Shown here piece after piece: positions 12,614-24,769 of a stretch of DNA of 64,000 nucleotides; position 1 is the stretch's first letter, and the number at the start of each line of letters is the position of its first letter. Origin of the DNA: Loxodes magnus (Eukaryota > Ciliophora > Karyorelictea > Loxodida > Loxodidae); assembly GCA_946699065.1 (NCBI GenBank), contig CAMPDV010000430.1:186001-250000 (forward strand), given 5' to 3'. Position numbers and translations under genes: made by a program. A model generated the notes under the pieces. It was not told the DNA's origin and searched no databases. It saw nothing but the letters and a program-made list of their open reading frames with translations.

Positions 12614-13380
12614 ATGAAAATTTCCCTCTTACTGATATTGGCTATTATAGGCTTTTCTCAAAGTCACAGAATAGATAAGTTCTTTATGGAAAAGTAAAGC
12701 TATACTCAAGAAAGACTTAGTACCAAATCTATGAGAGATACAAATGGAAATATTTATGAAGTAGGTTATTCATAAATTAGTTCTAATAATTAAGATTGCT
12801 GAATTAGGAAGGTAGATAGTTAAGGAGTTGAACTGTGCAAAACTTTCTTAGATTCAAGCCCAGCTGATTGTAGAGGTTTAATATTGACTTTAGACAGCAA
12901 TGATAGACCATATGTAGCGTTTTCAATTGATGGAGGCTCATATGATGCAGAATATATCACCAAAAAATCAGTTATGACTGGTGCTTTTTCAGGATCTATT
13001 TTTGATAGTTAGGGTTCAGGAGGAGGGCCAAAGTTTCAGTTCTATCTGGATTAAGAACTGATAACGGATTTATCGAAAAAGCTACATTTTTGAGAGCGTA
13101 ACTTTCTACAGGAAAAGCGAATTCTTACTTAGTTTAAGAAATAAGTTTCTGTGCAGATTAAGCTTCAGTTTACTCTTAGAGTTGGTATAAACCTTTTGAT
13201 AAAAAATCTTCAAATAATAAGTTCATAGGCTACCCAGAAGCAGGCTTGATAAAAGTAAGTACGGAAGGATTTTTCAGACATTATATTCATTTAGACAGAA
13301 ATATGACGATAATTACATAGGCTTCAGTTAAAGATCCTTTAACGTGTTCTATTTTCTTTTAGGTATAAGTTAGGCAATGA
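12614..13380 (+). CDS. secreted protein, SBBP-like beta-propeller candidate, with one frame change
   Basis: The ATG at 12614 opens a clear signal peptide, MKISLLLILAIIGFSQS. Mature sequence in this frame includes NGNIYEVGYS and LDSNDRPYVAFS, which resemble SBBP or Delta-60 type propeller strands. Near 13010-13030 (GSGGG) the convincing reading moves to another frame (AKVSVLSGLRTDNGF onward) and continues to a TGA at 13378-13380, losing two bases modulo three. A short GT-AG intron, for example about 32 bases from 12984, or a sequence indel would explain this. About 250 residues in total. Likely secreted or surface protein; the family is not certain. It stands alone between AT-rich tracts. Confidence 0.6.
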
Positions 13381-16300
13381 ACTTAATTTGCTTTAATTAA
13401 ATCCTATCTTTTAAGTACAAATTTAAATAAAAAGCCCAAGTTAATAATTAAATATTGCTTAAGGAATATAATTTAAATTTAAAGATTTGCTAAATGTTTA
13501 TATACCTTAAGTATTTGTACTCTATGGTTTATTTGTAAAATAATTATTCATTCGATATATTTAATTTATATATTAAAGTAAAAATAACCTTAACTTAATA
13601 ATAATTATACTAGTAGCCTTCATTTTAATAAGCTATATCTCTTATGATTAAACTAATAGTATAAAAGTATTAGCCTTAATTATTCTTAATATAATATCTT
13701 TATATTTTAATTAAGGAAATTATGCAAAGGCAAGTTAGATAGGTTTTAATATTGCCAGTATGGTATTTTAGTATAATTAACTAAGCTTCTTTAGTTACTA
13801 TCTTTAATTCCTAAGAAAGATAGTAGCATTTAATTTATTGTTGAATATCATTAGATTTAAGTAATAAATAGTATAATATAACTAGCTTTGGAAACAGATA
13901 ATAAAAATAAAGCTTAATATTAGTTTAATATTATAACTACTAATTTAATAGTGTCTAGCTAATTTCTTAAATTAGTACTTACATTGATATTAGAATCTAA
14001 GAGCTTGTGCTTATAAGATAGTAAATAGTTATAAGTTAAGTTTTAAAGATTCTAATAAAGAGAATAATGAAATGGTTGATTGAATATACTTGCATTTATA
14101 TTAAATTCTTAGAGTTATATTATATTCATTTATCTAATTTACTATTAATTACTCTAATCTACTTTAAAGCTAATTCTATCATTATATAAAGCAGATAGCT
14201 AAACTATTTAGATATTATTAGTTATTATATACAATGCTACTATAGTTACCTATAATTCATAGAGTTATCTAATATTATCTAACCTTTAGAAACTACTACC
14301 TATTTAGAATTTATTTACTTAATTACTTCATTTTTATTTAGAATGTAATTCAATTCTTTTAAGCATGTATCTCATTAAGAAAATCTACTCCTTACATTTA
14401 TTTAAGAATTTTAAGTTTAAAAGAGGGAAATTAAAAATATAAAGCTATAATACAATTAGTATCATCCTATATAGATAAAAATTAGAAAATAGCTAAACTT
14501 AATTCTTAATGACTCTTATATTTTATCCTTTTAGCCTTAAATAGACAAAAAGCATATTTAACTATGCATGATATTAGAATTTATAAAGCAAAATAATAAC
14601 TTAAAAGATTTAAATTAATAAATTATAGGAATAAACAAGCTTTAAGACTTATTATAAATTAACTAAGAAGATTAAGAAATTATTATATTTATAAAATATA
14701 TAATAATCAATCAACTAAAGCTAGAGTTATGAATCATTATTTATTAGTGTCTACTTCATTAGGTCTTTTACTAAATTATATTTAATTCTAAGCATATATC
14801 ATTTTAAATTTTTAACATCTCTTTAATTAATATTTTGATTCATCATTTCTTTGCAAATAACTTTGAAGCATTTTTAATTAGAAGATATTAATAATCTATT
14901 TGCAAATATTTTATACCTAAAGCAGAATCTAATCTAGATTTAAATAAACTAGATATTAGTGCTTTTTTTTAATTTTATTCAAATTCAAAACTATGTAGAT
15001 AAGACAGCAATCTTTCCAAATATTTGGTAAATAAAAGATATATATAAAGTTAACTATTTTTTAGAGGTATTTTATAAGTGAATAGAGCCATTTCACCCCT
15101 AAATTCTTAGTATAAATATACATTTTTAAATTACTATTTAATCTTATAATTTTTTATTCTCATCACTTTATTCACTTTAATTTTAAGAACGCCTAGTTTT
15201 GTTTAAATTATATCTAAAAGTTAAATGATTTATTTAAAAAATGTCAACAAAAAGATTTATTAATCATATAATAGTTATGTTTGCAATATATTTATTTTAA
15301 CTTTAATTTTAATTAGACTCATAATATATTAGAAGAAGAAATAAGCATTTAATAGATGGTACAAATAAATAGGTTTATAAAGATTTTAGATGATAAATCA
15401 TTAAGTAACATTAACTTATAGATTAAAGAAATGTATTATAAATTTATTTCTATGAGAATCATATATAATTAGACTTAATTTTTACTAATATTTAAATTAT
15501 TTAAAATATTAGTAATGATATACCAATAACCAGAATATTTAATTAAATCTATTAAAAATTAAATTTAAATGTTATAATTTGGATTTAACTTAAATAAAAG
15601 ATAAGACATGATTAAATTAGTTGAAATATTAATGAATCTTATAATAGATATTTTATGAATAATTTATAAAGATTATTAAATAAAAGCATTTCGTGTATTT
15701 TAAAATTAATGTAAGGTATCTCAGTTTTCATTGAAAAGATTAAAGTTAAAATTTTAAATAAAAATAATGAAATGTTTCAGATACATTGAGATTATATCTT
15801 TCATAATTGCATTTTTACTTTAAGAATAAAAATCATTTTTTCTTAATAAAAAGAAGCTATAAAATTGCTTAATATATTTTCTATAGCTAAAATGTAAAAA
15901 TAATCTTTATTTTTATGATTTGGTGGTTATCTCTTTTTTAATATATACTTTTTGTAATAAGATAAAGCACTTTATCTATTTATAACTCTTTTACAAAAAA
16001 TAGAATTTATAAATGATATGCTTAATACATAAATTTATTTCTAAGCCTTAATCAATAGAATTATCATTATAAGGTACATTGATAACTTTGATAGACTTTG
16101 AAACTAAAATTAGATAAAACTAAGAAATATTTTTACTTATAGATAAAATTAAAATTAATAAAATCTTAAATATAACTAGCAAGCATTGTCTAATAATTTG
16201 TAAATGAAAGAGATATTTGTCTCATAAAGTTAACTAATAGAAATATATAATAATTATTTTTATTTACAATACAACTAAGATTATATAATTTAATCTAGCT

Positions 16301-17404
16301 ATCCTTTATTAAACTAGCATTTAGTTAGATTTAAATTTATTAAATATAATATTAACTATTTATTACAATTAGAATATAATATAGTTATAAGGTTTTAAAA
16401 TAATTAGTTCTAGTAAAAAGTTATATAATCTTGCTTTTTATAATCTATTAAAGTTTTAGCTGAAATAATAGTTAAATGTAATTTTAAAAGTTAGTTAGAT
16501 GTTTATTAGTAGATATAATAATTGCATAATTGTAATATAATAACAAAGCTATAAATCTCCTAACTCAATAATTAATAGATTAATATTATATTATATCTAA
16601 TATTTTAATTCTTTCTAAGCTTTAATCTATCAAACTGAAAAAACTAAAAGTAAAAGGAAATTAATAATTTAAGAGTCTATTTACTTTATAATTTTAAGAA
16701 ATAGTGCGATATTAAAATAGACTAAACTCTAAATAATTATTAATAAGCTAGTAACTAATTTAATAAGCTTAAGCTTTAGATATCTAGATATATAACTTAA
16801 ACATTAAACAAATTTAATTATATTAATTAATACACTTATATTTAGAACTTCATTTTAGTGAAGTATCTGCTTAAATTAGAGAAACAGGCTTTCTTTCTAA
16901 ATTAAAGTGATTTTTAATTAATGAATAGAATACTTTAATAAGATTAAATAAATTTGAAATTTAGTTCTTAAGAATCGTTAAAAGTAAGCAGTTGAAGTAG
17001 TTTCTATATAATAATTTAACTATTAAAATATCTATTTCAGAGATGTTTAGCAGCTTAATGTCATATACTCTAATAGAATAAGAAACTTAATAATTATTAA
17101 ATTAGCAATATTATTATATTAGCATTTAAAAAGCTAATTAAGGTTATTCATTTAATTTCAAAGAAGAATTTAAATATAAGGATGTTCAAACTTTTAAGAG
17201 TAAAATAGATTTTAGATATAAGTGCTATCAATTAAAAGTTTTATTTAATTAAACTATTTATTTACTAACTTGATAAGCATAAAGGCATAAGTTTTTAAGA
17301 TAAAGAATGAATGCTTATTATAATAATAACTATTTATAAGTAGCCTTTAATTAATTAGTTTCTAAGTTAGAATATTTAAAGAAACTAATATCCTATTAAT
17401 AACA
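13381..17404. other. long AT-rich tract, nothing recognised
   Basis: About 80% AT, dense in ttaa, ctaa and tag words, with no conserved domain found on either strand and no internal repeat of note. It could hold unrecognised low-complexity genes, but I can support none. Confidence 0.5.
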
Positions 17405-17471
17405 GACAGTGTGGCCGAGTGGTCTAAGGCGCTAGTCTTTCGGGGCGTGGGTTCAAATCCCACCGCTGTCA
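17405..17471 (+). tRNA. tRNA-Leu-like gene lacking the anticodon arm
   Basis: The 7-bp acceptor stem (gacagtg with cgctgtc), D arm (gccgagtggtctaaggc) and T arm (gtggg-ttcaaat-cccac) are all intact, as are the internal promoter boxes. The leucine-type variable arm ctttcgg follows gcgctag directly. A eukaryotic tRNA-Leu has about 16 more bases there, the anticodon stem-loop. The total is 67 nt instead of about 82-85. The gap falls at ctag, so recombination between the two ctag-like halves of the anticodon stem would remove exactly this part. No anticodon can be read, so it cannot decode. Probably a recent pseudogene; a permuted or intron-like arrangement was considered, but no anticodon arm is seen nearby. 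Confidence 0.75.
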
Positions 17472-17952
17472 TTTTTAATAAAAAATAGAGCATTAAAATG
17501 ATAATAATTAAATAAGCTACCAAGCATAAGTAATAACTTATATAAAATAGTATCATCATATAAGCAAAACCTCTATTATTTATTAAGAACATAAAATGAA
17601 ACTTTATGATTAAACTAACTTAACTTAAATACTTAGATTATGGATTTTCTATAGAAAGAATAGATATTAGTTATATTAGTAGTATTAAATAAATGAAGAA
17701 AAATAAGTTTAATAGTTAAATAAAGCTATTATTTCTAAAATTGCTAGATAATTAAAAATAACATTATTATCTATATAGCATTCTAACTATTTCTCTTTAA
17801 TAGCATATTATTTTAAATGGCTATTCTATCTATTTAAAATACATTATAGTTATGCATTATTAACAATTTAATAATTTTTAATAGTTAAATTTGTTAAAAT
17901 ATATAAATACAAATGTATTTTAAATTTATAAGAAATAAGTTAAAAACTTTAT
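17472..17952. other. AT-rich spacer
   Basis: No feature recognised between the tRNA-like gene and the direct repeat of ORF1-only element B. Confidence 0.5.
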
Positions 17953-17971
17953 AAAATAAATAATTAAGGAA
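17953..17971 (+). repeat. left target-site-duplication-like repeat of ORF1-only element B
   Basis: aaaataaataattaaggaa (19 bp) is repeated exactly at 18843-18861. Length and position fit a non-LTR insertion, though the AT-rich composition lowers the certainty slightly. Confidence 0.75.
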
Positions 17972-18842
17972 ATTAAAAAAATTAAAAAAATGTCGAACCT
18001 CCGAAAGGGATTCTTTCCAGCTCCAAAGATCTAGGAGACTGGCGCCTAACAATAGTGTTAGAAAACAAATAAACCTTCAAAATCACCCATACTGCGGCAA
18101 CTCCCGCCTCGGAAGAGATACCGAGGAAGTAGGTCAAGTCTATCCTACATCAGAAGGTCTCCGAATTTAACCCTACTGGTCAGATGAGCATGGATTAGCT
18201 CGTCAAGGTAGTGTTAAACCTCCAGGAAGAGGCTAGAAAATTACGAAAGGAAAATGAAAAGCTGACTGAGCAGATTTAACACGGGCTTTAGGATACTCTA
18301 GACCTTAGAATGGCCAATTAGGAAAGAGAACTCACTGCTCTCTGAAGGTATTAAAAAGATCAACTTAGTCAGACGAACTCCTAGGTAAAGAAGATTTAGG
18401 ACTAAAATTAATTCCTTGAAAACATAATATAGAGCCAATAAAGCCAATAGAGTCAGCTGATTCCCTAGCATAATTGAATGGACATTGAAAATGAAAAGAT
18501 TTACTAAAGGACGATAGTAACATAATAATAGAACTGAAAAACTAAAAAGCGATGTTACTTTTGTAAAAGTAGTTATCATCTGCAAAAAAAATGTAGATAA
18601 TTTCAATAATTCAAAAGATAATACTGATCTAGAGAGATACAAAGAGCTCAGAGGCTATGAGTGATCGAGAAGGGAAAATTTTCAAGAGTTAGAATTACAG
18701 TAATGTAATCAGCTATAGGGCAGGAAATGTAAGGAAGAGAAACTCAAGACCATTGGTAGAGAAGGACTAAACTTTTAGACCCATTATTTGAATGGTGGAT
18801 ATGATTCTGCTGTTAAACAATATTAAATAAATTAAATAAAAA
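17972..18842 (+). mobile_element. ORF1-only non-LTR element B
   Basis: An 871-bp unit between exact 19-bp direct repeats, far richer in GC than its surroundings. It starts about 18 bases before an ATG, encodes a single knuckle protein and ends in an AT-rich simple tail (ttaaataaattaaataaa). No reverse transcriptase or endonuclease is present. Its ORF1 belongs to a different subfamily from element A but shares the post-knuckle module. Confidence 0.75.
17990..18830 (+). CDS. ORF1-like coiled-coil and CCHC zinc-knuckle protein (element B)
   Basis: The best coding frame runs from about 18030 (GDWRLTIVLENKQTFKI) through MSMDQLVKVVLNLQEEARK at 18184, a strong coiled coil, to the knuckle CYFCKSSYHLQKKC near 18553, then CRQFQQFKRQYW and a basic tail ending near 18800. 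The upstream ATG at 17990 (MSNLRKGFFPAPK) is in a different frame, and its peptide resembles the ATG-frame peptide of the complete LINEs (KKGFIPPPQSRR). The leader and main frame therefore differ here, as they do in the LINE. A 3' stop was not fixed. Predicted RNA-binding chaperone of a non-autonomous element. Confidence 0.65.
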
Positions 18843-18861
18843 AAAATAAATAATTAAGGAA
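18843..18861 (+). repeat. right target-site-duplication-like repeat of element B
   Basis: Exact 19-bp copy of 17953-17971. Confidence 0.75.
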
Positions 18862-20539
18862 TTTATTGAATAATTAAAGTAAATTATAAAATTTACTTAA
18901 GAGAAATATAAAAGCGTGAACTGATTGCATTTTCTTTCAGTAATGCTACTTAAATTACTAGATTCATTCTAAAATTCCTAAATTTTAAAATTAAAGCATA
19001 TTTAACTTGATATTTATATTTATCTTTATAGAAGCAATTTTAAATTTTACCTCTAAAATTTAGTTTTTATTTACTAAAATTAATGAAGTTTCAAATTATT
19101 CTTTAATATCTAGAATGTATAATTTTAATTAATTAAAATACTTTTATTCAACTATTTGCAATTATGGTTTGCCAAGCATTCTATTTTTATTTATTGAATA
19201 CTTAAAATGAAATAATTGTAAAGCTAAGATATATTTCATAAGAGGTATTTAGTAAAAATTATTTTAGGATAATTAACTAATTTATTTATTTTTACTTAGA
19301 TAAAAATAAGAAAATTAGCAAAATAACTTTTAGTTGTTATCTTTTAAAGTATCTCTTACTATTTTAAATTTAGCTTACTAAATAGATTAATATAGCTCTA
19401 TTATTTTCTTTAGAGTTATAGTTCTCTTATTGCTTTTTAGATATAATTATGATTAAGTTAACAGAATAATTAGCAAATTTAAACCACTTCATATAGTTAA
19501 CTTTCAACCTTGTATTATGATGCTTAAGCTTCTTCTGAATTAAAAAATTATATAATCCTTAATTATATAAAATAATAGCTATTGCTAAAGTTTAATTAAG
19601 GGATGTAAGTATATTTTATTAAAAGCTCTAAAGAAATTTAATTTTTCTAGCTATAATCATAAAGTAAGTATCTTTAATTAAGTTATATTTGAAAAATTAT
19701 TTTGTTTTAATTAGAATATTAGTATAGTTATAATAATCAAGTATACTTCTTTAAGCTTTTAGTTTTATTTTTTATTTTCTAAAGTATAAACTATATCAAT
19801 TAACTAGTCTTCTTATTAGCTTATTCTAGTCTCAGAACTTTATTTGTCTTTAATTAATTTTTATAATATTTTCCTTCAATCTTATCTTTATATAACTTAA
19901 AATTAAAAAACTAAGACAAACTTTCAATTTCTTGATATAAGCATGCATTATAATTAATTAAATGCTTCTTGCAAATATTAATTAATAAATATTTAATCTA
20001 GAAGTATTTATCATAGGAATATATGGCAAGATAGTTTTCAATTATAGAAATGCTTTTAATAAAAGCTTTTTGATAGAAATTTAGAAATATAAGAATGAAA
20101 ACAATTTTAAATAGAGTTAATTTCTTAACTCATCACATATTAGAGATTCTTTTAATTAAATAAACTAAATCATACACTTAGAAATTGTAATCAATTAGGT
20201 GACTCTTTAATACAAATATATAGTTCTAATTTAGAATTATACAAATATTTATTTATTATATTTTATTTTATTTGCAACTATTGAGAAGCTATACATTTTA
20301 CTTAACAGTATATTCTATTTTTTTCTTAATTATTAAGATTTAAAGCCCAGTTGAATAAAAAATATCCAAAAAAATAAATAAAGGAAATGGTAAAATTAAA
20401 ATGAGATAAAGATTTAATGTAGTTCAGGTGATAATATCTATTTAATCAATTTCTTTCTAACTTGTAAATAATTTTAATTTCCTTAAATAATAAAAATTAA
20501 GTTACACTAAAAATAAAACAGTTAAAATTAGCTTTAAAC
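18862..20539. other. AT-rich tract, nothing recognised
   Basis: No domain, RNA gene or repeat identified on either strand. Confidence 0.5.
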
Positions 20540-21062
20540 AAAATTAAAATTCTCAATAATTTCTTCACAAAGTTTGACTAACGAATCCTAAAATTAGCTT
20601 TAGAAACAGATTGAACTGGATAACAGACTCGGAAAAGTAGAAGAGAAATTGTAAACTTTTAAGAAAGAGTAAAGCGAAACTGGAGCTATACAAATGGAAA
20701 TCGAAGCCTAGAAAGAGCAAACAAATCAAGGAAAATAATTCAAAATAAAAAAGAAATGTTTCTGCTGTGGAAGCGTAAGACATTTTTATCGGAAGTGTTA
20801 GAAATTCTAATAGAAATAAAGAAACTATTGGATAAAAGAAGAAAAAAAGAAGAAAAAAGAAGAAGCAAGAATGAAAAGAATGTATTGCAATCCGGATGGT
20901 TCAATATACAAGATTAAGATGGAAGCAAGGCAAGTTAAAGGAGGGAAAATCTGGAAAAATTCGATTTCCCAATCTCGCTAAAATTGGACGACCCGAACTT
21001 TTATATTTAACAGCAGGGAGCATGAATTGCTGTCTTCCTGACGGGGTTGGAAATCCCTAAAA
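20540..21062 (+). mobile_element. ORF1-like element fragment C with CCHC knuckle and structured 3' end
   Basis: One frame reads from about 20548 through a coiled coil (LQKQIELDNRLGKVEEKLQ) to the knuckle CFCCGSVRHFYRKC near 20768, then QKFQQKQRNYW, a lysine-rich stretch and MYCNPDGSIYKIKM, ending around 20980. The 5' part seen in elements A and B is missing, so this is probably truncated. After the frame, 20965-21062 contains short inverted repeats (ccaat/attgg, cagca/tgctg) that could fold, perhaps the element's 3' recognition structure. No flanking direct repeat was found. Its post-knuckle motif is the closest match to the C-terminus of the neighbouring TRIM-like gene on the opposite strand. 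Confidence 0.65.
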
Positions 21063-21148
21063 CGGAAAACTTAAAATTAATATTATTATTATAAAAAACT
21101 TAAATATAAAAATAAAAAAAATTCACAAATAAATACATAAGTCAATCT

Positions 21149-23902
21149 TTATTTAATGTTTAAAAAATTAAAAAGATAATAGTATAACATAACATAATTT
21201 ATTAACGTGACTTCACCTTTATTTGGTTTGTCGCTAATCAAATTTTTAAGTTTAAAATTGTCTTAAGTTTTTTCATTTCCAGTCTTCTTCTGAGTCTTCT
21301 TCTTAGTATACTTATCTCAAAGTACTCCGTTACCCTTTTTAATACAAGGTGGCTTGCTTCAATCGAGTTCGATTCCAAACATATTCTTATTTTTTCTTTT
21401 TTGAGCAAATGAGATGTCCTTTAAGAGTTCATTTCCTATGTACATCTTTTTTCTGTAGAATAAACCTTCTGGAGTTCAGTATATATTATTTATGGATTTT
21501 AATAACTTAAAGCTTTCAAGTTATTATTTTTATTAGAATTTTCAGCAATATCTTAAAATGTGACCATGTTTCCTGCAATACAGCATTACTTTTATTCTTT
21601 ACTATCGGAAATTTTGCTGGTTGAGGATTCTGACCCACATCGATGGGGTCAGATTTTTTAGATCTAGTGCCGAACGCACGAATATCTGAGTCTTAACTCA
21701 AAGATTTATTTCAGTACTTTAACTTAATTAGCTTTTTCGCTACTTTTAATTTTTGGAACTAGTTCAGATCTCTAAAATATATCGGATTCTTCGCTTAAAG
21801 TCCGTTTTTTAGTTTTTAATTTCTTAAGTTTTACCTCTATCATACTCTTTTTATAATTAGATCAGAGCTATTAAGTATTTCTGTTTCTATTCACAAAAAT
21901 CTTGATTCAGTTTTTTAAGATTTTCAGCTTTAACGTAACTCTGAATTGCTTTATAAACTATTTCAGAGCTAAAAAATATCGGAATCTTCTCTCCGATTTT
22001 CTATTTCCGTAGTTTAACTTCATCATCTTTTCGATACTCAGACTAATTTTAAGAACTCAAATTATGTCTGAGTCTTTACTTAAAGTCTGCAGTTTTAATA
22101 GTTGGCCAGCAATATGTTAATCAGACTTATTTTCATACTGTGAAAGGTTCTAAAGAAAATCGGAGTCTTCGCTCAAAGATGTTATATCAGTATTTTAACT
22201 TCGTCAGCTTTTCGATACTCAGACTTATTTAGAGAACTAGATCAGAGTTCTTAAGATAAGTAGATACTAAACTCAAAGTTGTAATTTCAGTCTTTTAACT
22301 TCTTCATTTTTTTGATGCTAAGATATTTTAACTATTTGAGTTGAGCATGCTCTTAAGTAGAATGGAATCTTATATCAACTTCTACTTTCAAACTTTTCAG
22401 ATTTTCAAACTTTATTAATACTTAGACTTATTTTGAGAACTAGATTAGAGTTCTTAAGAAGAACGGAGTCTTAACTATAAGTTCATCTTTCGGTTTTTAA
22501 ATTCTTTGGTTTTAACTTATTTTGAAAACTAGATCAGAGCACTCGATTATAACTAAGTCTTAACTATAAGTTCTTATTTCAGTCTTTTTACTTCTTCAGC
22601 TTTTTGATACTTAGACTTCGTTTGAGAACTAGATCAGAGCTCTCAAGTATTTCGTAGTCATAACTCAACTTCTACTTTCAGATTTTTCAGCTTTATTAAT
22701 ACTTAGATTTGTTTTGAGAGCTAGTTCATAGATCTTACGCTGAACGGAATTTTGCTCTAAAGTTCTACTTTCTGCTCTTTTCTAAAGTATTTCTACTAGA
22801 AGTTATTTTGTTTCAAGATAGTATTTTACTGCTAGAGCATTCTCTCTCGTTATATCTCTTAATCCTCTATTTCTTGCTAGTTATGAGATATTTGTTCTCT
22901 TAAGCCATTCAACACCAAATCCTACTCTTTAATAACTTAAAGTAACTTTTAGATTTATTCTTTACTTTCCTTATTAACACTCTCATAATATTAAGCCTAC
23001 AACTAACTCTCCTTTCATAAAAGTTATATAGTTCTTTAAAAGGATTATATTTATACTCTCTATCTAGCATGCAATTCCTATTCTAAACCAAACTAACTCC
23101 CTTTCATCATCTTTTAAAAAACTTAAGCTTCCATATTCTAAGGTATAAGAATAGCTTAATATTAAGAATATTTTTATTCTTCATTTATTTGATTTTCTTA
23201 AAGCTATACTTCCAATCTCTCTAATTAATTCTTCTTTATCTCACATTACTATATAGTGGTCTATTACATTTATCCGATACTCTCTACTTACTTACTCATC
23301 TCAAAAATATTATTTTAACTTATTTCCTACCTACTCTATTCGCCTTTCTCCTATACTCTTATCACCAACTCCTCACATGCTTACTCTAAACTTCTCTTGA
23401 TATTATCATAGATCTATACTATATATTTTATATTTATCATATAATCTTAAGCCAACTACATTTATCATTAGCCTAAGACAGAAGAATATTGATTCAACCT
23501 CTCTTTCATAGCACTCAAAGTCATTTACATTCGAACTTACATAATAGGAACGATTTCCTCTTATCTACCACATTGATGCTTCTTATGAGAATTCCATTGG
23601 CATTTTTCACATATTAATATACTGTCACTCAGACAATAAAAAGCTAGAATCTCATTATGCTCTTAACATATATTCAGTAAGTTTTATTTTGACTCCTCTT
23701 AAAGATGTGAAACCTCCATTTCTAATTTTTCAATTGGTCTATAAGTGATGATGTTGTGCTTTTTACAATTAAACATCTATTAGATTTTGTAGAAGCTTTT
23801 CAAACATCTCTCACAAAGAATACATCCACAATCCAACTTTCTAGGCTTTCTAAACTCTTAGTTGAAGTCTTTTTCGCAAGCTTCGCATTTAGATGGTAGC
23901 AT
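21149..23902 (-). CDS. TRIM-like RING-B-box-coiled coil protein with retroelement-type knuckle C-terminus
   Basis: From the ATG at 23902 one frame carries every recognisable part. Residues 1-50 hold a RING, CEAC then CGCILCERC. Next is a B-box, CQEH then C and CEKCQWNSHKKHQC. A central region of repeated coiled-coil units (about 35-40 residues each, e.g. KYQKAEEVKRLKQELIVK) spans roughly 22800-21680. The C-terminus has a degenerate knuckle, LYCRKHGHILRYC, followed by WKFQQKQ and YWTPEGLFYRKKM, matching fragment C (QKFQQKQ, YCNPDGSIYKIKM). The tail reads KPNKGEVTLI. No TGA follows in frame nearby; a TAA at 21151-21149 is my provisional end, giving ~917 residues. Probable ubiquitin ligase, or a retroelement-derived protein with TRIM-like N-terminus. 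Confidence 0.75.
21640..22790 (-). repeat. coiled-coil repeat tract, copy 1
   Basis: Imperfect tandem units of about 100-115 bp encode the TRIM-like coiled coil. The tract matches 38890-39960 closely over its whole length, starting at the shared phrase cgaacgcacgaatatctg. Confidence 0.85.
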
Positions 23903-24769
23903 TTTATTTTTGAATAGACTAAAAAGAAAGTAATTTTTGGTTTTAAGAGATTTAGATATGAAACTAAATAATAATCCTTTTAATTACTTATAACTTAATA
24001 AATAGAAGAATAATTACTATTAAAATTAAAATATAAAATGGAAGAATTTTCCCTCTAAAATTTTAGATAATTTATAAATAATAAATATTAAGCCACAACT
24101 AAATATTTAATATAATCTTACAAACATGTAACATACTAATATATTAGTCAATTTTACATCACTACATTACTATATTTTATTTCAATAACTCACTATCATT
24201 TATGCTAAATCAACCTAATAACCAAATATATTATCTAAAACATATACAAATATTTCAGCCAATTACTATTTAAATCCTATTTTTAATACCCTATACATCT
24301 CAACCTAATATACAAAATCTACAATATTATATAACCACCAACTCATCAAAAACTACTTCCTACATATTTACAGTCATCTCTGAAAACGCAAATTAAACAA
24401 ATTAATTATGCAAATAAACCTACAACTTTATATCACCAAACTAGTAAACATAAAAATAAATTAGAATAGTTGCAAAATACCTAAATTACCTAGTACATAA
24501 CTAAATTAATACGCTTGACACAATATCAAAGAAAGATATCATCATTACAGAATCTTAAATTAACCTATAATTACATCCAAGACTTCTCGTTTATCACCTA
24601 AAAGTAACTGAGAAAGCTGATAGTTAATCATAACTAAGTTTAGCAAGTTTCCTGAAATGCTGATCTCTTAAAGTTGCTAGAAATTGATATTTCCTGAAAC
24701 TACTATAAACCTTGACTTTCCTTTAAAAAATAGACTTGCAATAGAACCTCTTTAATCGTAAATATTACC
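23903..24769. other. G-poor, C-containing AT-rich spacer
   Basis: Upstream region of the TRIM-like gene. From about 24040 to 24470 the plus strand is rich in A, C and T and nearly free of G. No domain recognised. Confidence 0.5.

Noticed and set aside
17362-17592. Standard-code minus-strand open frame over the tRNA-like locus
   Set aside because: It is the reverse complement of the tRNA (the familiar GFEPTPRKTSALDHSATLS artefact) and uses a code this genome does not follow.
18298-18642. Minus-strand hydrophobic open frame
   Set aside because: Antisense to the coiled coil and knuckle of element B.
21640-22790. CRISPR-like array
   Set aside because: Units are imperfect, about 100 bp, without unique spacers, and encode a coiled coil in a eukaryotic gene.
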